58,065 nucleotides of DNA from Mariniblastus sp. (GCA_011523945.1 WTFU01000130.1:1-58065); one strand, 5' to 3'; shown: positions 16,624 through 26,046, counted from the stretch's first letter. Notes: generated by a model not told the origin, from the sequence alone. Numbers and translations: made by a program.

Positions 16624-18918
16624 ATGTTCCGCTGGATAGAGACGTTCGCTATGCAACAACTTCAATTGTGGAAATTTGCCACGCTGTTCTTGTGCGGAAG
16701 CCTTGCCGGTATCTTGTGTCTCAAGATGTTTTCAAGTGAACCTGATCAATCGGAAGACCTCGGCGAGTCAAAAATAACGCAGATCGGAGTGGATGAGCTA
16801 GGAAATCCCCGTCCATTTGTTGGTGATGCTGGAAAAGTTGCTGGTTTAAGTGGCGGTGTTCCACCCAAAGCAAATGGCGAGTCAGAAAGTGAATCCGGCT
16901 CGGCTTCGTCAACGGAGCCGTCGGTTAATCTACTGCAACATGGAGACCACTACCTTATAGCTGGAAATTACCCTTTGGCTTTAGGGAACTACCAGAAATT
17001 TGAGAAAGAATTTGGTAGCGGCGGCAGTTCGATGCTCCTTAGGAAAGCGATTTGCTATGAATTAAGTAGCGACTATTACTCGGCTTCGCATGCGTATCAC
17101 GATGCCATTTTTCAGGCTGGAAAAAATGAAAATCATAAGCTTCTAGCGACCGTTGGTTGTTCCCGGGTACTGGCGTTTCAGGGACGGATGGTCGAAGCCA
17201 TCGATCTTGTTTCGAGTGAAATGCTAAAAATTGATTTCTATCCGGATTTACCTGATTCAATGAAATCACGCGTTGCTTTCCAATGGGCCAAAATATTGGA
17301 GACTATCGCTCTTAACGACGTTTCCTATTTCCGTAGTGACAATTCTCCTGAAAAGATAGCGGAAGATCAGGAAGAATTTGCTGAGTTTTCCAGCGTTGGT
17401 GGATTCTTGCTGGCGTCGTTCGATTTATTGCGGCCGTTGTCGGTGGCCGTGGATACTCCAATACCAGACCCAGAGAGCTTTCTTGCAAGTGTCGATGATC
17501 CGGTTTCCCAACAACCGAGACTCCTCAACGGGATGGGCTCATTTTCTCTGTCTCTGCTTCAGCGGCCAACGAATCTGGCGACGACGATCACGGCTTCCGT
17601 ATCCACCAGCGTCCAGCCGATTTTGAATGTTCTGGGCGAGGTGGCAGCCCGTTCTAAGTTGGAAATGAAATTTAGTAGCCAAGCGAAAGAGGCTTTACGA
17701 GGGCGATCACGAGCGGTTGTCTTAGACTCAGTTTCGATTGGAGTTTTATTAGACGAAATTTTGATTCCTCACCAATTGGTCTGGTATCAGAAGGACAGCA
17801 CAATCACTGTCGTAAGTGAGGCCGAAGCAGGAGAAGCAGATACCTGCCAGTTTCGCTACGATGCGGCGAACCGGGCCTTTCAGCGTTTTGAGATAGAATA
17901 CAGCGAAACTGAATATCGAAAGTCTTCCCTGCTCTCTCGTGCCGGATTATCCATCATTGAGCAAGACTACGATGTTGCGACCAATCTGTTTCAGGAGCTT
18001 TCTCAAACGAATCCAACCGGCGAAATCAATGCAAAATTATTTTTTAATTTGGCGAAATTGAATCTCTTGCTCGATCGATCCGAAGAGGCAATTCCAATGC
18101 TTTACAGTGCGATTGACCAGACACGTGACGCAGATATTAAATCCAGTTCTTACTGTTTGCTAAGTGAACTCGAAATTTCGAAGGGTGATTTAAAAGAAGC
18201 GATTCGCTCATCACATCGGGGACTGGCGACGGCCATTACAACTCATCAAAAGACGATGTCGACCTTAAACCTTGCCAGGTCGTATTTACTAAACAAAGAT
18301 CCCTTTACTTGTAACGATAGTCTTTTTCGGAATAGAAAATGGATTCCCAAGCTGACAACCGAGAGCTCCATCGCTGCTATTTTAGGTTCTTATGCTCGTT
18401 CGATTGGGTTGAAGAATAAAAGTGAGCTGGCGCGAGAGCGGGCCCGTCTACTTGAAGCTGTTAGCGCGATCGACTCGAAGCAGTGTATTTCCTTTGTGGA
18501 TTGTTATGTGGCCGGTTTAAGTTACGCGAATCTTGGTTTTCGAGACCGAGCGAGAGAAATGTACATCGGTGCACTGTCGAAGCCAGATATCGGAGTATGG
18601 CAACGCAGGATTGTTTTTGAATTGGCCATGCTCCAAAAAGATTCCGAACTTTACAACGCTTCGATCAATACGTTGAGTTCTTTAACGGCCGAAGATGATC
18701 AATGGAAAATTCGCGCTCTCGCTCAGTTGGCCAAAATCTATATCGAACTCGATAAAACTGAATTGAGCTATGAGATGTGCAAGGCACTCTGGCAGATGAA
18801 TTTGAATGAGCAACAAAAAGAGGCGACCTTGCAAATCATGGGTGGCGTCTATCAAAAGCAAGGGAAGCATTTTTCAGCAGCACTTTGCTTTGCCGGATTG
18901 CTTCCTGATGAACTTTGA
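16624..18918 (+). CDS. Membrane-anchored TPR protein with an STN-like domain
   Basis: Not a gene I can name. A single membrane segment near the N-terminus (LWKFATLFLCGSLAGILCLK) is followed by a Ser/Glu-rich linker and then TPR-like repeats, e.g. LLQHGDHYLIAGNYPLALGN and LLSRAGLSIIEQDYDVATNL with further repeats to the C-terminus. In the middle (about residues 320-400 of this form) a segment with SRSRAVVLDSVSIGVLLDE-like pattern and LVWYQKDSTITVVSE resembles the secretin/TonB short N-terminal (STN) fold. Start is uncertain: ATG 16624, ATG 16651 or TTG 16552. It overlaps or abuts the next gene, forms an operon with two further proteins, and lies among flagellar genes, so a role in envelope steps of flagellar assembly is possible. 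Confidence 0.72.
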   Translation: MFRWIETFAMQQLQLWKFATLFLCGSLAGILCLKMFSSEPDQSEDLGESKITQIGVDELGNPRPFVGDAGKVAGLSGGVPPKANGESESESGSASSTEPSVNLLQHGDHYLIAGNYPLALGNYQKFEKEFGSGGSSMLLRKAICYELSSDYYSASHAYHDAIFQAGKNENHKLLATVGCSRVLAFQGRMVEAIDLVSSEMLKIDFYPDLPDSMKSRVAFQWAKILETIALNDVSYFRSDNSPEKIAEDQEEFAEFSSVGGFLLASFDLLRPLSVAVDTPIPDPESFLASVDDPVSQQPRLLNGMGSFSLSLLQRPTNLATTITASVSTSVQPILNVLGEVAARSKLEMKFSSQAKEALRGRSRAVVLDSVSIGVLLDEILIPHQLVWYQKDSTITVVSEAEAGEADTCQFRYDAANRAFQRFEIEYSETEYRKSSLLSRAGLSIIEQDYDVATNLFQELSQTNPTGEINAKLFFNLAKLNLLLDRSEEAIPMLYSAIDQTRDADIKSSSYCLLSELEISKGDLKEAIRSSHRGLATAITTHQKTMSTLNLARSYLLNKDPFTCNDSLFRNRKWIPKLTTESSIAAILGSYARSIGLKNKSELARERARLLEAVSAIDSKQCISFVDCYVAGLSYANLGFRDRAREMYIGALSKPDIGVWQRRIVFELAMLQKDSELYNASINTLSSLTAEDDQWKIRALAQLAKIYIELDKTELSYEMCKALWQMNLNEQQKEATLQIMGGVYQKQGKHFSAALCFAGLLPDEL

Positions 18919-18959
18919 GAGGCTTCGAGAGTTTGCAGCGGAAAACTGTGGTTAATGTT

Positions 18960-19856
18960 ATGAATAAAATAAATGACAAAAACTGGAAGCACAGGATTCG
19001 AATCATCGTCGGCATGGTTTGTATCGGTGGATGCTTCTTTTGGACGAATGTGGGTTTTGGCCAAACTGCGAACGAAAATGCGCCGGTGGCTACAACGCCA
19101 GCAGCAAACCCAGTGGTGGGTGAGGAAGCGGCTCCGGCTTCGAAGGCCCTCGAGTCCGTTACCGGCTCGGATCTATCCCAACCACAGCCATCGCTTCAGT
19201 TGCCTGCTAATCAGGTTCCGCTGCAGGCAGATGGTGAGTCCCAAAAGGATCCCAGATTAAAGGGAATCTTTGATCGCATTAAGTTGCTTAACAAGATTAT
19301 TGAAGAGGATAAGAACTTACCGGAATCGAGCGAAATAACACCGAATCCAACTCCCAGCGAGTTGATCTTTGGCAATCCTTTAAAACCGGAAGCCACGCCG
19401 GTAGAAAATCCTGCCGTTCAGCCTGATCCGGCTGTGGCGCCTGAGTCGCAGCCTCCCGCTGCAGACCCTCCCGAGATCACTGGTGGTTCACAGGTTCTGG
19501 CAGAGCCCGTGAATTCACTTGAGCTGGGAAACAGTCTTTACATGACCGCTAATTATCCGGCTGCGATTCGAAGTTACAGTATGTTGCTAAATCAGGAGAT
19601 GGATAATCAGGAAGCAGCCTGGCTGAGGTTAATGCTTGGCTGTTGTTATCGTTATCAGGACGACTATATCAATGCGGAATCGATCTTTCGGAACGTTGCG
19701 GACCGTCGTGGCGCCGGCGATTTTTTAATGAAACATACGACTTGGAATCTGCAGTATTTAGAGGAACGTCGTAAACGTCGAGATGAATTCCTAGCGGTTG
19801 AGACGGAACTGGATGCCCTGCTATTAGAGATAAATAATGAACCAACACAAAAATGA
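18960..19856 (+). CDS. Secreted or periplasmic TPR-like protein
   Basis: Unnamed. From ATG 18960 the protein (298 residues) begins with a positively charged stretch and hydrophobic signal-like segment (IIVGMVCIGGCFFWTNVGFG, then QTANE). A long Pro/Ala/Glu-rich, probably disordered linker follows (about 35-190), then a C-terminal TPR pair: LELGNSLYMTANYPAAIRSY and LMLGCCYRYQDDYINAESIF. This TPR part resembles the first repeats of the preceding gene, so the two may have arisen by duplication or share a partner. An in-frame TTG at 18915 overlaps the stop of the upstream gene. Its 3' end overlaps the next gene by 20 bases. Confidence 0.7.
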   Translation: MNKINDKNWKHRIRIIVGMVCIGGCFFWTNVGFGQTANENAPVATTPAANPVVGEEAAPASKALESVTGSDLSQPQPSLQLPANQVPLQADGESQKDPRLKGIFDRIKLLNKIIEEDKNLPESSEITPNPTPSELIFGNPLKPEATPVENPAVQPDPAVAPESQPPAADPPEITGGSQVLAEPVNSLELGNSLYMTANYPAAIRSYSMLLNQEMDNQEAAWLRLMLGCCYRYQDDYINAESIFRNVADRRGAGDFLMKHTTWNLQYLEERRKRRDEFLAVETELDALLLEINNEPTQK

Positions 19857-20247
19857 TTCAGTGGAACTCGAGCAGCAGGTTGAACAGGCCATGAGACAAC
19901 TCCTCGAAAAGTATAAGAAATTGGACAGTTTGGCCGACGAGATGTTGAGTCGACAGGCAAATTCCGATTCGATTGAGGAGCAGATGAAACAGCTCAATCA
20001 AGGTAAGAGCGAGATTCAAGCGATTGAAGAACATTCGCGAGCGATTAAAGAGCAATACCGAAGTACCCAGTCGCAGGCATCCGAAGCTATTTCGAGCTTA
20101 ACGAAGCAGACGGCTGAGTTGTTACTCGGAACTATTAAAAAAATCGATTCCCTTGAGTCGCATACACGCGAGGCACATCGGAAGTTGATTCCGAGTATCG
20201 ATCAGGGAGTGCGGGTAAATCAGATGCAGAAAGCGTACGGGGGTTGA
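19837..20247 (+). CDS. Small coiled-coil protein of the TPR operon
   Basis: 136 residues, no signal peptide, almost entirely charged helix: EQQVEQAMRQLLEKYKKLDS and QMKQLNQGKSEIQAIEEHSR show coiled-coil heptads. It overlaps the preceding gene by 20 bases, suggesting translational coupling. Size and character resemble flagellar export chaperones (FlgN/FliT type) or FliJ-like proteins, but no diagnostic motif is visible, so the function is open. Confidence 0.65.
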   Translation: MNQHKNDSVELEQQVEQAMRQLLEKYKKLDSLADEMLSRQANSDSIEEQMKQLNQGKSEIQAIEEHSRAIKEQYRSTQSQASEAISSLTKQTAELLLGTIKKIDSLESHTREAHRKLIPSIDQGVRVNQMQKAYGG

Positions 20248-20347
20248 TTGGACTTGCCCCTCCAGTTGATGGCGTTTGCCCATTCGGACACTCGGTTTCA
20301 ATTGAAAAGCCAATAGAAGAAAACTTCATGCCTTTGTTTTAAACAAT

Positions 20348-21442
20348 ATGCTCCCCGAATTAAAAAATAATACAACGGATCTGTCCTCTCCTCTGGAAGC
20401 GGCCTCGGCGTTTAGTGTTGTCTTTCCCGGTACAGAATCGGTGAAAACAAGTGCAGCTCGCAACTCAGACTTAAAGATCCGCAATATCTCATTCCAATCG
20501 AAGATAATGAGTGAGTTTTTTGAGTTGGCAAAACTGTATGCAAAGAGTTCTGCTACTGTGTTGGTTACGGGAGAAAGTGGAAGTGGAAAGGAACTCTTCA
20601 GTCGCCTTATTCATCAGCAAAGTGACCGGTCAGAAGAGAGGTTTGTCGCGGTTAACTGTGCGGCAGTATCCGAGTCATTGATCGAAAGTGAATTCTTTGG
20701 GCACGAAAAGGGAGCCTTCACCGGAGCTTCGACAGGTAGAGTAGGCTTTTTTGAGCAAGCTCAGGGAGGTACGCTTTTACTGGATGAGATCAGTGAAATA
20801 CCACTCGCGATGCAGGCTAAGTTGTTACGAGTCATCGAAGAGCAGGAAGTGCAGCCAGTTGGAAGTAACTCTGCTCGTCCCATTGATGTGCGAATCGTCG
20901 CCACGACAAATCGTGACTTGGCTGTCGAAGTCGCGGAAGGGCGTTTTCGCGAGGATTTGTTTCATCGAATAAATGTACTTGAACTCGACCTTCCGCCATT
21001 GCGAGATAGAGTCTCCGATATCCCCTTACTCGTAATGCATTTTGTGAACTTGTTTCAATCGGAGTCGCGAACGGGAAGTCTGGAAGTAGACAAGGAAGCG
21101 ATGCAGTGGTTGTGTCAGTATCATTGGCCAGGGAATGTCCGTGAATTACGGAATGTCATTCATCGAGCTTGTGTGATTGCAGTGGATGGTAAGATCGGCC
21201 TGAATTGCCTTGCCAAGAAAAAGCAACGAGCTCAAAGCGATGATGTCGACGGGCTTGCCGGTTTAACATTGGCAGAAGTAGAGCGCCGATTGATACTGTT
21301 GTCGTTGTCCAAATTTCAGGGTAACAAAAAACTTGCTGCGGAAGAATTAGGCGTCACAGCACGAACGCTTTCAAACAAATTGAAGGTCTATTCAGAAGCG
21401 AGTGGAATTCGCTTGGGAGGCAACCGAAAGGATAAGCCCTAA
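20348..21442 (+). CDS. Sigma-54-dependent transcriptional activator without receiver domain
   Basis: An enhancer-binding AAA+ protein that opens sigma-54 promoters. Walker A is GESGSGKE (75-82), the sigma-54 contact loop is GAFTGA (122-127), Walker B is [10 protein letters not shown] (140-149), and the arginine-finger region is REDLFHRIN (201-209). The C-terminus is a Fis-type helix-turn-helix ([20 protein letters not shown]). The short N-terminus (about 40 residues) has no response-regulator receiver, so control must come from expression level or a partner. Located between flagellar blocks, it is a candidate FleQ/FlrC-like master regulator for the rod/hook genes here. The role is inference; the family is certain. 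Confidence 0.93.
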   Translation: MLPELKNNTTDLSSPLEAASAFSVVFPGTESVKTSAARNSDLKIRNISFQSKIMSEFFELAKLYAKSSATVLVTGESGSGKELFSRLIHQQSDRSEERFVAVNCAAVSESLIESEFFGHEKGAFTGASTGRVGFFEQAQGGTLLLDEISEIPLAMQAKLLRVIEEQEVQPVGSNSARPIDVRIVATTNRDLAVEVAEGRFREDLFHRINVLELDLPPLRDRVSDIPLLVMHFVNLFQSESRTGSLEVDKEAMQWLCQYHWPGNVRELRNVIHRACVIAVDGKIGLNCLAKKKQRAQSDDVDGLAGLTLAEVERRLILLSLSKFQGNKKLAAEELGVTARTLSNKLKVYSEASGIRLGGNRKDKP

Positions 21443-21483
21443 GAGGTGCCCTAAGAGCTGCCCTAAGAGCTGCCCTAAGAGGT
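21436..21483 (+). repeat. Four tandem copies of a 12-bp repeat
   Basis: Four 12-base units, GCCCTAAGAGGT, GCCCTAAGAGCT, GCCCTAAGAGCT and GCCCTAAGAGGT, lie head to tail. The stop codon of the sigma-54 activator (TAA 21440-21442) is inside the first unit, so the array begins within the coding end. The unit length being a multiple of three means copy-number change would not move the stop. Confidence 0.9.
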
Positions 21484-21587
21484 TAGATCTACGAAGATTA
21501 AATCTACAATCAACCGAGTCATAAGAATGCGAGGTGAAGTGGCGCGTTAGCTCTTGTCTGGCGACCTCGGCAGTCTCGTAAACTGGT

Positions 21588-22274
21588 TCACTCTCCGGTA
21601 GTCGCAACGTTGGAATTTGCCAGGCCCGTCGAGATCTCGCAAAATATTTTTTGACGGGTAAGAATTAGGTCGTTTTCAATTTCTGTCACCATTTTGACGA
21701 GCTCAGTAAACGAATTGACTTTTAGTTTAGACATCAATTGAGCTCGATCCGATTCGACCGTCCGCAGGCCGATGTCTAATAGAGATGCGACGCGCTTATT
21801 AGGTTCGCCAGCCATTAAATAGGTGAGAACGTCTTTTTCTCGAGTGCTGAGGATATTGAATGCGGGATTGTCATAGGGTTGCGTCTCTCGCAGCGTTTGT
21901 TCACTGAGAAGTGCAGTTTGAAAAAGCTGTGCCAATTCAGGCGACTCAATACTCTTTTCAAAGTTGCCCATCGCGCCTGCTGCACCCGCAATGAATGCCG
22001 CGTTGCTGTCGCCGGAAGGCGTAGCGATTAGCAAGGGGTTTTCTCGGGCAATGGAGCGGTCTGAAAAATGTACCTGTTCGCGGTGCCAGTAATCAAAGTC
22101 AACGATCAGGCAGCGTGAAAAATACTGCCTGCAGGTGGAAATGGCTTCTTCGAGTTTTGGTGAAGAATAGGCCTCAGCGTCAATTAACTTGGCTGCGTAA
22201 CTCATCCGTTTCGCAAAAGACTGGTCGTCGGTTGCGCAAATGATCAGTGAATTCGGTGGAGTGCTAAAAATCAT
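21588..22274 (-). CDS. LuxR/FixJ-type response regulator
   Basis: 228 residues. The C-terminus is a LuxR DNA-binding helix-turn-helix: LSTREKDVLTYLMAGEPNKR, then VASLLDIGLRTVESDRAQLM. The N-terminus looks like a divergent receiver domain: a first strand SLIICATDDQSFAK and RCLIVDFDYWHRE, whose Asp may align with the phosphorylation site, but the usual acidic pair and the conserved Thr/Lys are not obvious. It is convergent with the sigma-54 activator and divergent from fliK. Adjacent position suggests motility or envelope control, unproven. Confidence 0.82.
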   Translation of the reverse strand: MIFSTPPNSLIICATDDQSFAKRMSYAAKLIDAEAYSSPKLEEAISTCRQYFSRCLIVDFDYWHREQVHFSDRSIARENPLLIATPSGDSNAAFIAGAAGAMGNFEKSIESPELAQLFQTALLSEQTLRETQPYDNPAFNILSTREKDVLTYLMAGEPNKRVASLLDIGLRTVESDRAQLMSKLKVNSFTELVKMVTEIENDLILTRQKIFCEISTGLANSNVATTGE

Positions 22275-22718
22275 AAAACCGGTGGGAGCACGGATGAAAT
22301 GGAGTCAAGTTTCTTCGGATTAATCAACGCTTATGCTTATCTGTTAAGGGCTTAAGCCTTTAATCAAAAACGTTTGTTCGAAATTCGATGATTTCTGTCA
22401 ATAGAGAATTGGATTTTGAAAACTGATTTCAGCTTCCGCCTGCGTCTTTCCAAATGTCTTGAGCATGGACTAATGGGCTGAGGAAGTGACCGCTAGCAGA
22501 TTTTAGGAGAGGCAAGCGCGGTCAATTGATGGCAAAAAATTCCTCCGAAGGCGAAAGTCTTTCTGTCTTCGGGGGAAATGGGCGAATCCCATTCTTTTCG
22601 TTTTTCCCATTTTTATCGGGAGGAAGAAGAAAAACACTCCAAAAAGAATTTATGGCACTCGCTTTGCTAGGTGTTTTGATCCCGCAATTGTTTTGGACCC
22701 ATACCTTTGATACTTACC
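22275..22718. other. Divergent control region between the LuxR gene and fliK
   Basis: About 440 bases. It contains a 20-base near-palindrome at 22344-22363 (TTAAGGGCTTAAGCCTTTAA, core GGCTTAAGCC), about 70 bases upstream of the LuxR gene, which could be an operator. A TTAGGAGAGG-like run near 22503 and a weak short frame (22526-22765) are noted but not accepted as a gene. Confidence 0.4.
22344..22363. promoter_or_regulatory. Palindromic operator candidate upstream of the LuxR gene
   Basis: A 20-base inverted repeat with a perfect 10-base core (GGCTTAAGCC) and one mismatched pair. It lies in the divergent intergenic region, where autoregulation by the LuxR protein or control of fliK would be plausible. 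No binding partner can be named from sequence. Confidence 0.35.
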
Positions 22719-23810
22719 GTGAACATACCAAGCCTACCGACCGATGTATCGTTGCGCGAGAATGATCCCGTAACGTCCGAGAATTTGAATAGTCCCCTGC
22801 CCTCCGGTCATACGTTCGAGAGTTTTGCCAAGGTGGTTGAAGAAGTTAGTTCGGAAACCGCCGGGGTTAGTGAAATAGCTGCCGTTTCTGAGTTGAGCGA
22901 TAATAATATCGACGCATCATCCGCGATTTCATTGGTCGTCCAAATCTCCGGAGTTGAATCGAATGAAATTGCGGAGGGCGCAAGTGTATCACCTCTGACG
23001 GGTGGTTATTCGTTGACGAATTCTATTTTGGTTCAGCCCGGTGGAACGTTACTAACGCAATCAGCTACAGACACTTTACAGCGATCTAGTTCTGAAATAG
23101 TCGAGGCCTTGCCACTGCAGACGCAAGTTGTCAACGTGACAAGTGAGGATACGGTTGCAATGCAGACGGATTCAACGGAAGGGATCGCGTCTGATCTATT
23201 GGCTGGTTTGCAGGCAATCAATGGTGCGAAAGAAAGTGGTTTTGAGTTTTCACAAGGAAATGAAAGCGAAACTGAATCATCGGAGCCCAATTTAAAGGCT
23301 GCGCTTCCGGGATTGATTCAAGAGGAGTCCGTGCCGCTTAATCGATCAGCCAGAACCACCGCGTTGACTGCCGGGAAAATGGAAGCGGTCACCGAGACAG
23401 TCACCGAGAACTTAGTTCAGCAGATTCGGCTGACGGAGCGCGGTGAGCAAAAGCAAATGACTTTGCAACTCCATCCCGCAGAATTAGGACAACTCACGTT
23501 GCAACTGGATTGGGATAAGGATGCTCTTCAAGTCAAGATTTTGGCAAGCGAAGTGGTTGCGGCAGACTTGTTGAAGCAGAACAAATCACAACTCGTTCAG
23601 GCGCTTGCTGAAAATGGAATTGATTTTGATTCACTTGACATTGGCTATCAAAGTGAGCAATCAGATCCACGCGACGAAGGCGAGGCAGAGTCGAGTTTTA
23701 TGAGTGCAGACTTGTTTAATGAATTAGAGGAATCAGATTCGGAGAAATTAAAGTCGGTCGAGCAACCGGCGGCGCGAGTAAGTACGTCGATGATTGATAT
23801 TCGAGTGTGA
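22719..23810 (+). CDS. fliK: Flagellar hook-length control protein FliK
   Basis: FliK measures the growing hook and switches export specificity to filament proteins. The C-terminal Flg_hook domain is clear: KQMTLQLHPAELGQLTLQLD and ALQVKILASEVVAADLLKQN, then LVQALAENGIDFDSLDIGYQ. The N-terminal about 230 residues are Ser/Glu/Val-rich and poorly conserved, as expected for the ruler part. GTG 22719 (coding VNIPSLP, read as Met) is preferred; TTG 22707 is an alternative. Followed by flgD and flgE, the usual hook order. Confidence 0.9.
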   Translation: MNIPSLPTDVSLRENDPVTSENLNSPLPSGHTFESFAKVVEEVSSETAGVSEIAAVSELSDNNIDASSAISLVVQISGVESNEIAEGASVSPLTGGYSLTNSILVQPGGTLLTQSATDTLQRSSSEIVEALPLQTQVVNVTSEDTVAMQTDSTEGIASDLLAGLQAINGAKESGFEFSQGNESETESSEPNLKAALPGLIQEESVPLNRSARTTALTAGKMEAVTETVTENLVQQIRLTERGEQKQMTLQLHPAELGQLTLQLDWDKDALQVKILASEVVAADLLKQNKSQLVQALAENGIDFDSLDIGYQSEQSDPRDEGEAESSFMSADLFNELEESDSEKLKSVEQPAARVSTSMIDIRV

Positions 23811-23885
23811 AGTCCACGCAAAGATCAGCTGTTGGCTTAGTTTCGATTCAAAATAGAAAAATAATAATAAATTTGGGAGGGCGCA

Positions 23886-24245
23886 ATGCCGGGGATAACA
23901 TCGCAAGTAGCAACAAATGATTTTCTTAATCTGCTAACCGTACAATTAAAAAATCAAGATCCGATCGAGCCCGTCAATCAGGAAGATTTCATTGCACAGC
24001 TCGCGCAGTTTTCGCAGTTAGAGCAAACCGAGGCGCTTAATTCTAATTTCGAACAGTTGCTGGAAACCACACAGCTTACGCAGGGGATGAACCTCGTAGG
24101 AAAGCAAGCTTCTTACACGGACGCTGTGACCGGTGAGAAAAAGACTGGACTTGTCGAGGAATTAATTGCCAACAGTGGCCCCGCTAATCTTTTGATCAAT
24201 GGCGAACGGGTTGGTTTGAATTTAATTTCCGGCGTCACAATATAG
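23886..24245 (+). CDS. flgD: Flagellar hook scaffold protein FlgD (short form)
   Basis: Caps the growing hook and allows FlgE assembly. The N-terminal FlgD signature is intact: NDFLNLLTVQLKNQDPIEPV and EDFIAQLAQFSQLEQTEALN. At 119 residues it is about half the size of enterobacterial FlgD and lacks the C-terminal Tudor/Fn3-like domains, resembling short FlgD of Gram-positive bacteria. A strong ribosome binding site (GGGAGG) precedes ATG 23886. Between fliK and flgE. Confidence 0.93.
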   Translation: MPGITSQVATNDFLNLLTVQLKNQDPIEPVNQEDFIAQLAQFSQLEQTEALNSNFEQLLETTQLTQGMNLVGKQASYTDAVTGEKKTGLVEELIANSGPANLLINGERVGLNLISGVTI

Positions 24246-24391
24246 TTTTTAGCCATTAACATTCCGATCGCAGAGAATGAGATGTCAGTCATTTTGTTTG
24301 CTGTTTTGTTTCGCCTGCTATTCCCGATTGCAGGCGAATTGGTGGCGGTTGGAATTGAACCTTATTTTCCTTTTCAGTTAGAGAGATCCAG

Positions 24392-26032
24392 ATGAGTAAA
24401 AGTTTAATTACCGGCGCGACAGGGCTGTTGGCTCACCAGCAGAAACTCGATGTGGTTGCGAGCAATATTGCTAACTTGAATACGACTGGATTCAAATCGC
24501 AACGGGTTTTGTTTTCCGATCTGATTTACACCGATCGGGCTCCCGCTGTGGGGGCTTCTGGAAATGTGGATGGCGGTGTGAATCCGATTCAGGTCGGCAA
24601 CGGTGTGCGTGTCGCTGAGGTCTCTCAGAATTTTACGCAAGGAGTTCTCAATGCGAGTAGTGGTGAATTCGACTACGCACTCGACGGTGATGGCTTCTTT
24701 GTCATTCAGGCAGAGCAACAAGCTTACACACGCGACGGTTCATTTTCAGTCGACTCCTCTGGATTTTTGGTAGATCCCTCGACCGGTGGATACGTTCAGC
24801 GTTTTGGTGCCAAAGGAGAAGCGACGGGAACTGAACCTGGATTTCAGGTTGCAGGTGACACGAGAATTCAGATTCCGCTGGGCGCGAGTGTTCTTGGAAA
24901 AGCAACGACTTCGGCAGATTTAATTGGCAACTTACCCGCTTCAGCTGTCCCACCTTTGACAGAAGTGCTGACGACCGCTTCTCCATTTACAGCAGCCGGA
25001 GTGGCTGCTACGCCCACTACATTGCTGAACGATCTAGATTTTAATGGAGTCAATTATGTGTTAGGCGATTCGGTCGACATTGTAGGTACCAATGTCGACG
25101 GTTCTTCGTTCTCTACGAACCTCCCGGCGGACGGCACGACTACCGTTGACGATCTCGTCAATGCAATCAACGGGAGTATTGTGGGCGCGACTGTGTCTCT
25201 CGACGCAACCGGTAATTTATTAGTAACTGCCGATAATGAGGGGGATGCGTTGCTGAGTCTTCAGTTGTCGGACAACGCAGGTAACGTTGGTGAGACCGAT
25301 TTTGAAGATGCGATCTTCATCGTGGAAACCGACGGTAAATCAGGTGATACCGTCGATTCAACGTTGCAGATATTTGATTCCAGGGGTGAGCCTCATCTAT
25401 TAAATGTCACCTTTGAGAAGACTGGAAATAACACTTGGTCAGCTAATTTTTCATCCAGTGATCCTATGGTGACCCTAAGTGATGGACTGATTTCAGAGAT
25501 TCGATTTAACGATGACGGATCGTTTCAGATAATGAACGGGACTGGATTGGGAGACGCCAATATTGAAGTTGTCATTGACTCGATCGTTGATCCTCAGGAA
25601 ATAGATGTTTCTCTGGGCAATCTTACTCACCTCGCGACGAATTATTCCGCGACGTTTCAACAGGATGGATTTTCTCCAGGAACGATCGTGAAGATGAATG
25701 TGTCGTCTGATGGAGTTTTGACAGGGATTGCCAGTAATGGACGTGAAGTTGAAGTTGCACAGCTTGCGATTGCAAGGTTTTCAAATCAGCAGGGCCTCGA
25801 AAGTCTTGGTGATAACTACTACGGGCAAACTGTGAACAGTGGGACGCCTAATATCGGCGTCGGTGCTGCCAATGGCAGAGGAGCAGTCCGTGGAGAACAC
25901 CTCGAGTCCTCGAATGTTGATGTTGCTCTCGAGTTTACTCAGCTGATTATTGCTCAACGTGGCTTCTCGGCAAATGCGAGATCAATCACTGTTGCAACGG
26001 AAGTCTTGCAAGAACTGAATAACATCTTCTAA
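24392..26032 (+). CDS. flgE: Flagellar hook protein FlgE
   Basis: Main subunit of the hook. N-terminal VASNIANLNTTGFKSQRVLF and C-terminal LESSNVDVALEFTQLIIAQR plus GFSANARSI are the paired axial helices. 546 residues, longer than the E. coli protein, with an enlarged central surface domain (about 160-420) rich in Thr/Asp/Gly. Separated from flgD by 146 bases containing a hairpin (CGCCTGC / GCAGGCG) near 24315-24337, so expression may be partly independent. A strong terminator follows. Confidence 0.95.
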   Translation: MSKSLITGATGLLAHQQKLDVVASNIANLNTTGFKSQRVLFSDLIYTDRAPAVGASGNVDGGVNPIQVGNGVRVAEVSQNFTQGVLNASSGEFDYALDGDGFFVIQAEQQAYTRDGSFSVDSSGFLVDPSTGGYVQRFGAKGEATGTEPGFQVAGDTRIQIPLGASVLGKATTSADLIGNLPASAVPPLTEVLTTASPFTAAGVAATPTTLLNDLDFNGVNYVLGDSVDIVGTNVDGSSFSTNLPADGTTTVDDLVNAINGSIVGATVSLDATGNLLVTADNEGDALLSLQLSDNAGNVGETDFEDAIFIVETDGKSGDTVDSTLQIFDSRGEPHLLNVTFEKTGNNTWSANFSSSDPMVTLSDGLISEIRFNDDGSFQIMNGTGLGDANIEVVIDSIVDPQEIDVSLGNLTHLATNYSATFQQDGFSPGTIVKMNVSSDGVLTGIASNGREVEVAQLAIARFSNQQGLESLGDNYYGQTVNSGTPNIGVGAANGRGAVRGEHLESSNVDVALEFTQLIIAQRGFSANARSITVATEVLQELNNIF

Positions 26033-26046
26033 AGAAGATCGTGGTC

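Noticed and set aside
22526..22765. 79-codon frame with a possible membrane segment upstream of fliK
   Set aside because: Overlaps the start of fliK, its GGAGAGG lies too far upstream, and its sequence (Phe-rich then Arg/Lys) looks like non-coding composition.
24246..24391. Sigma-54 promoter for flgE (TGGCGG followed by TTGA)
   Set aside because: The spacing is off by one base and the -12 box lacks the GC pair.
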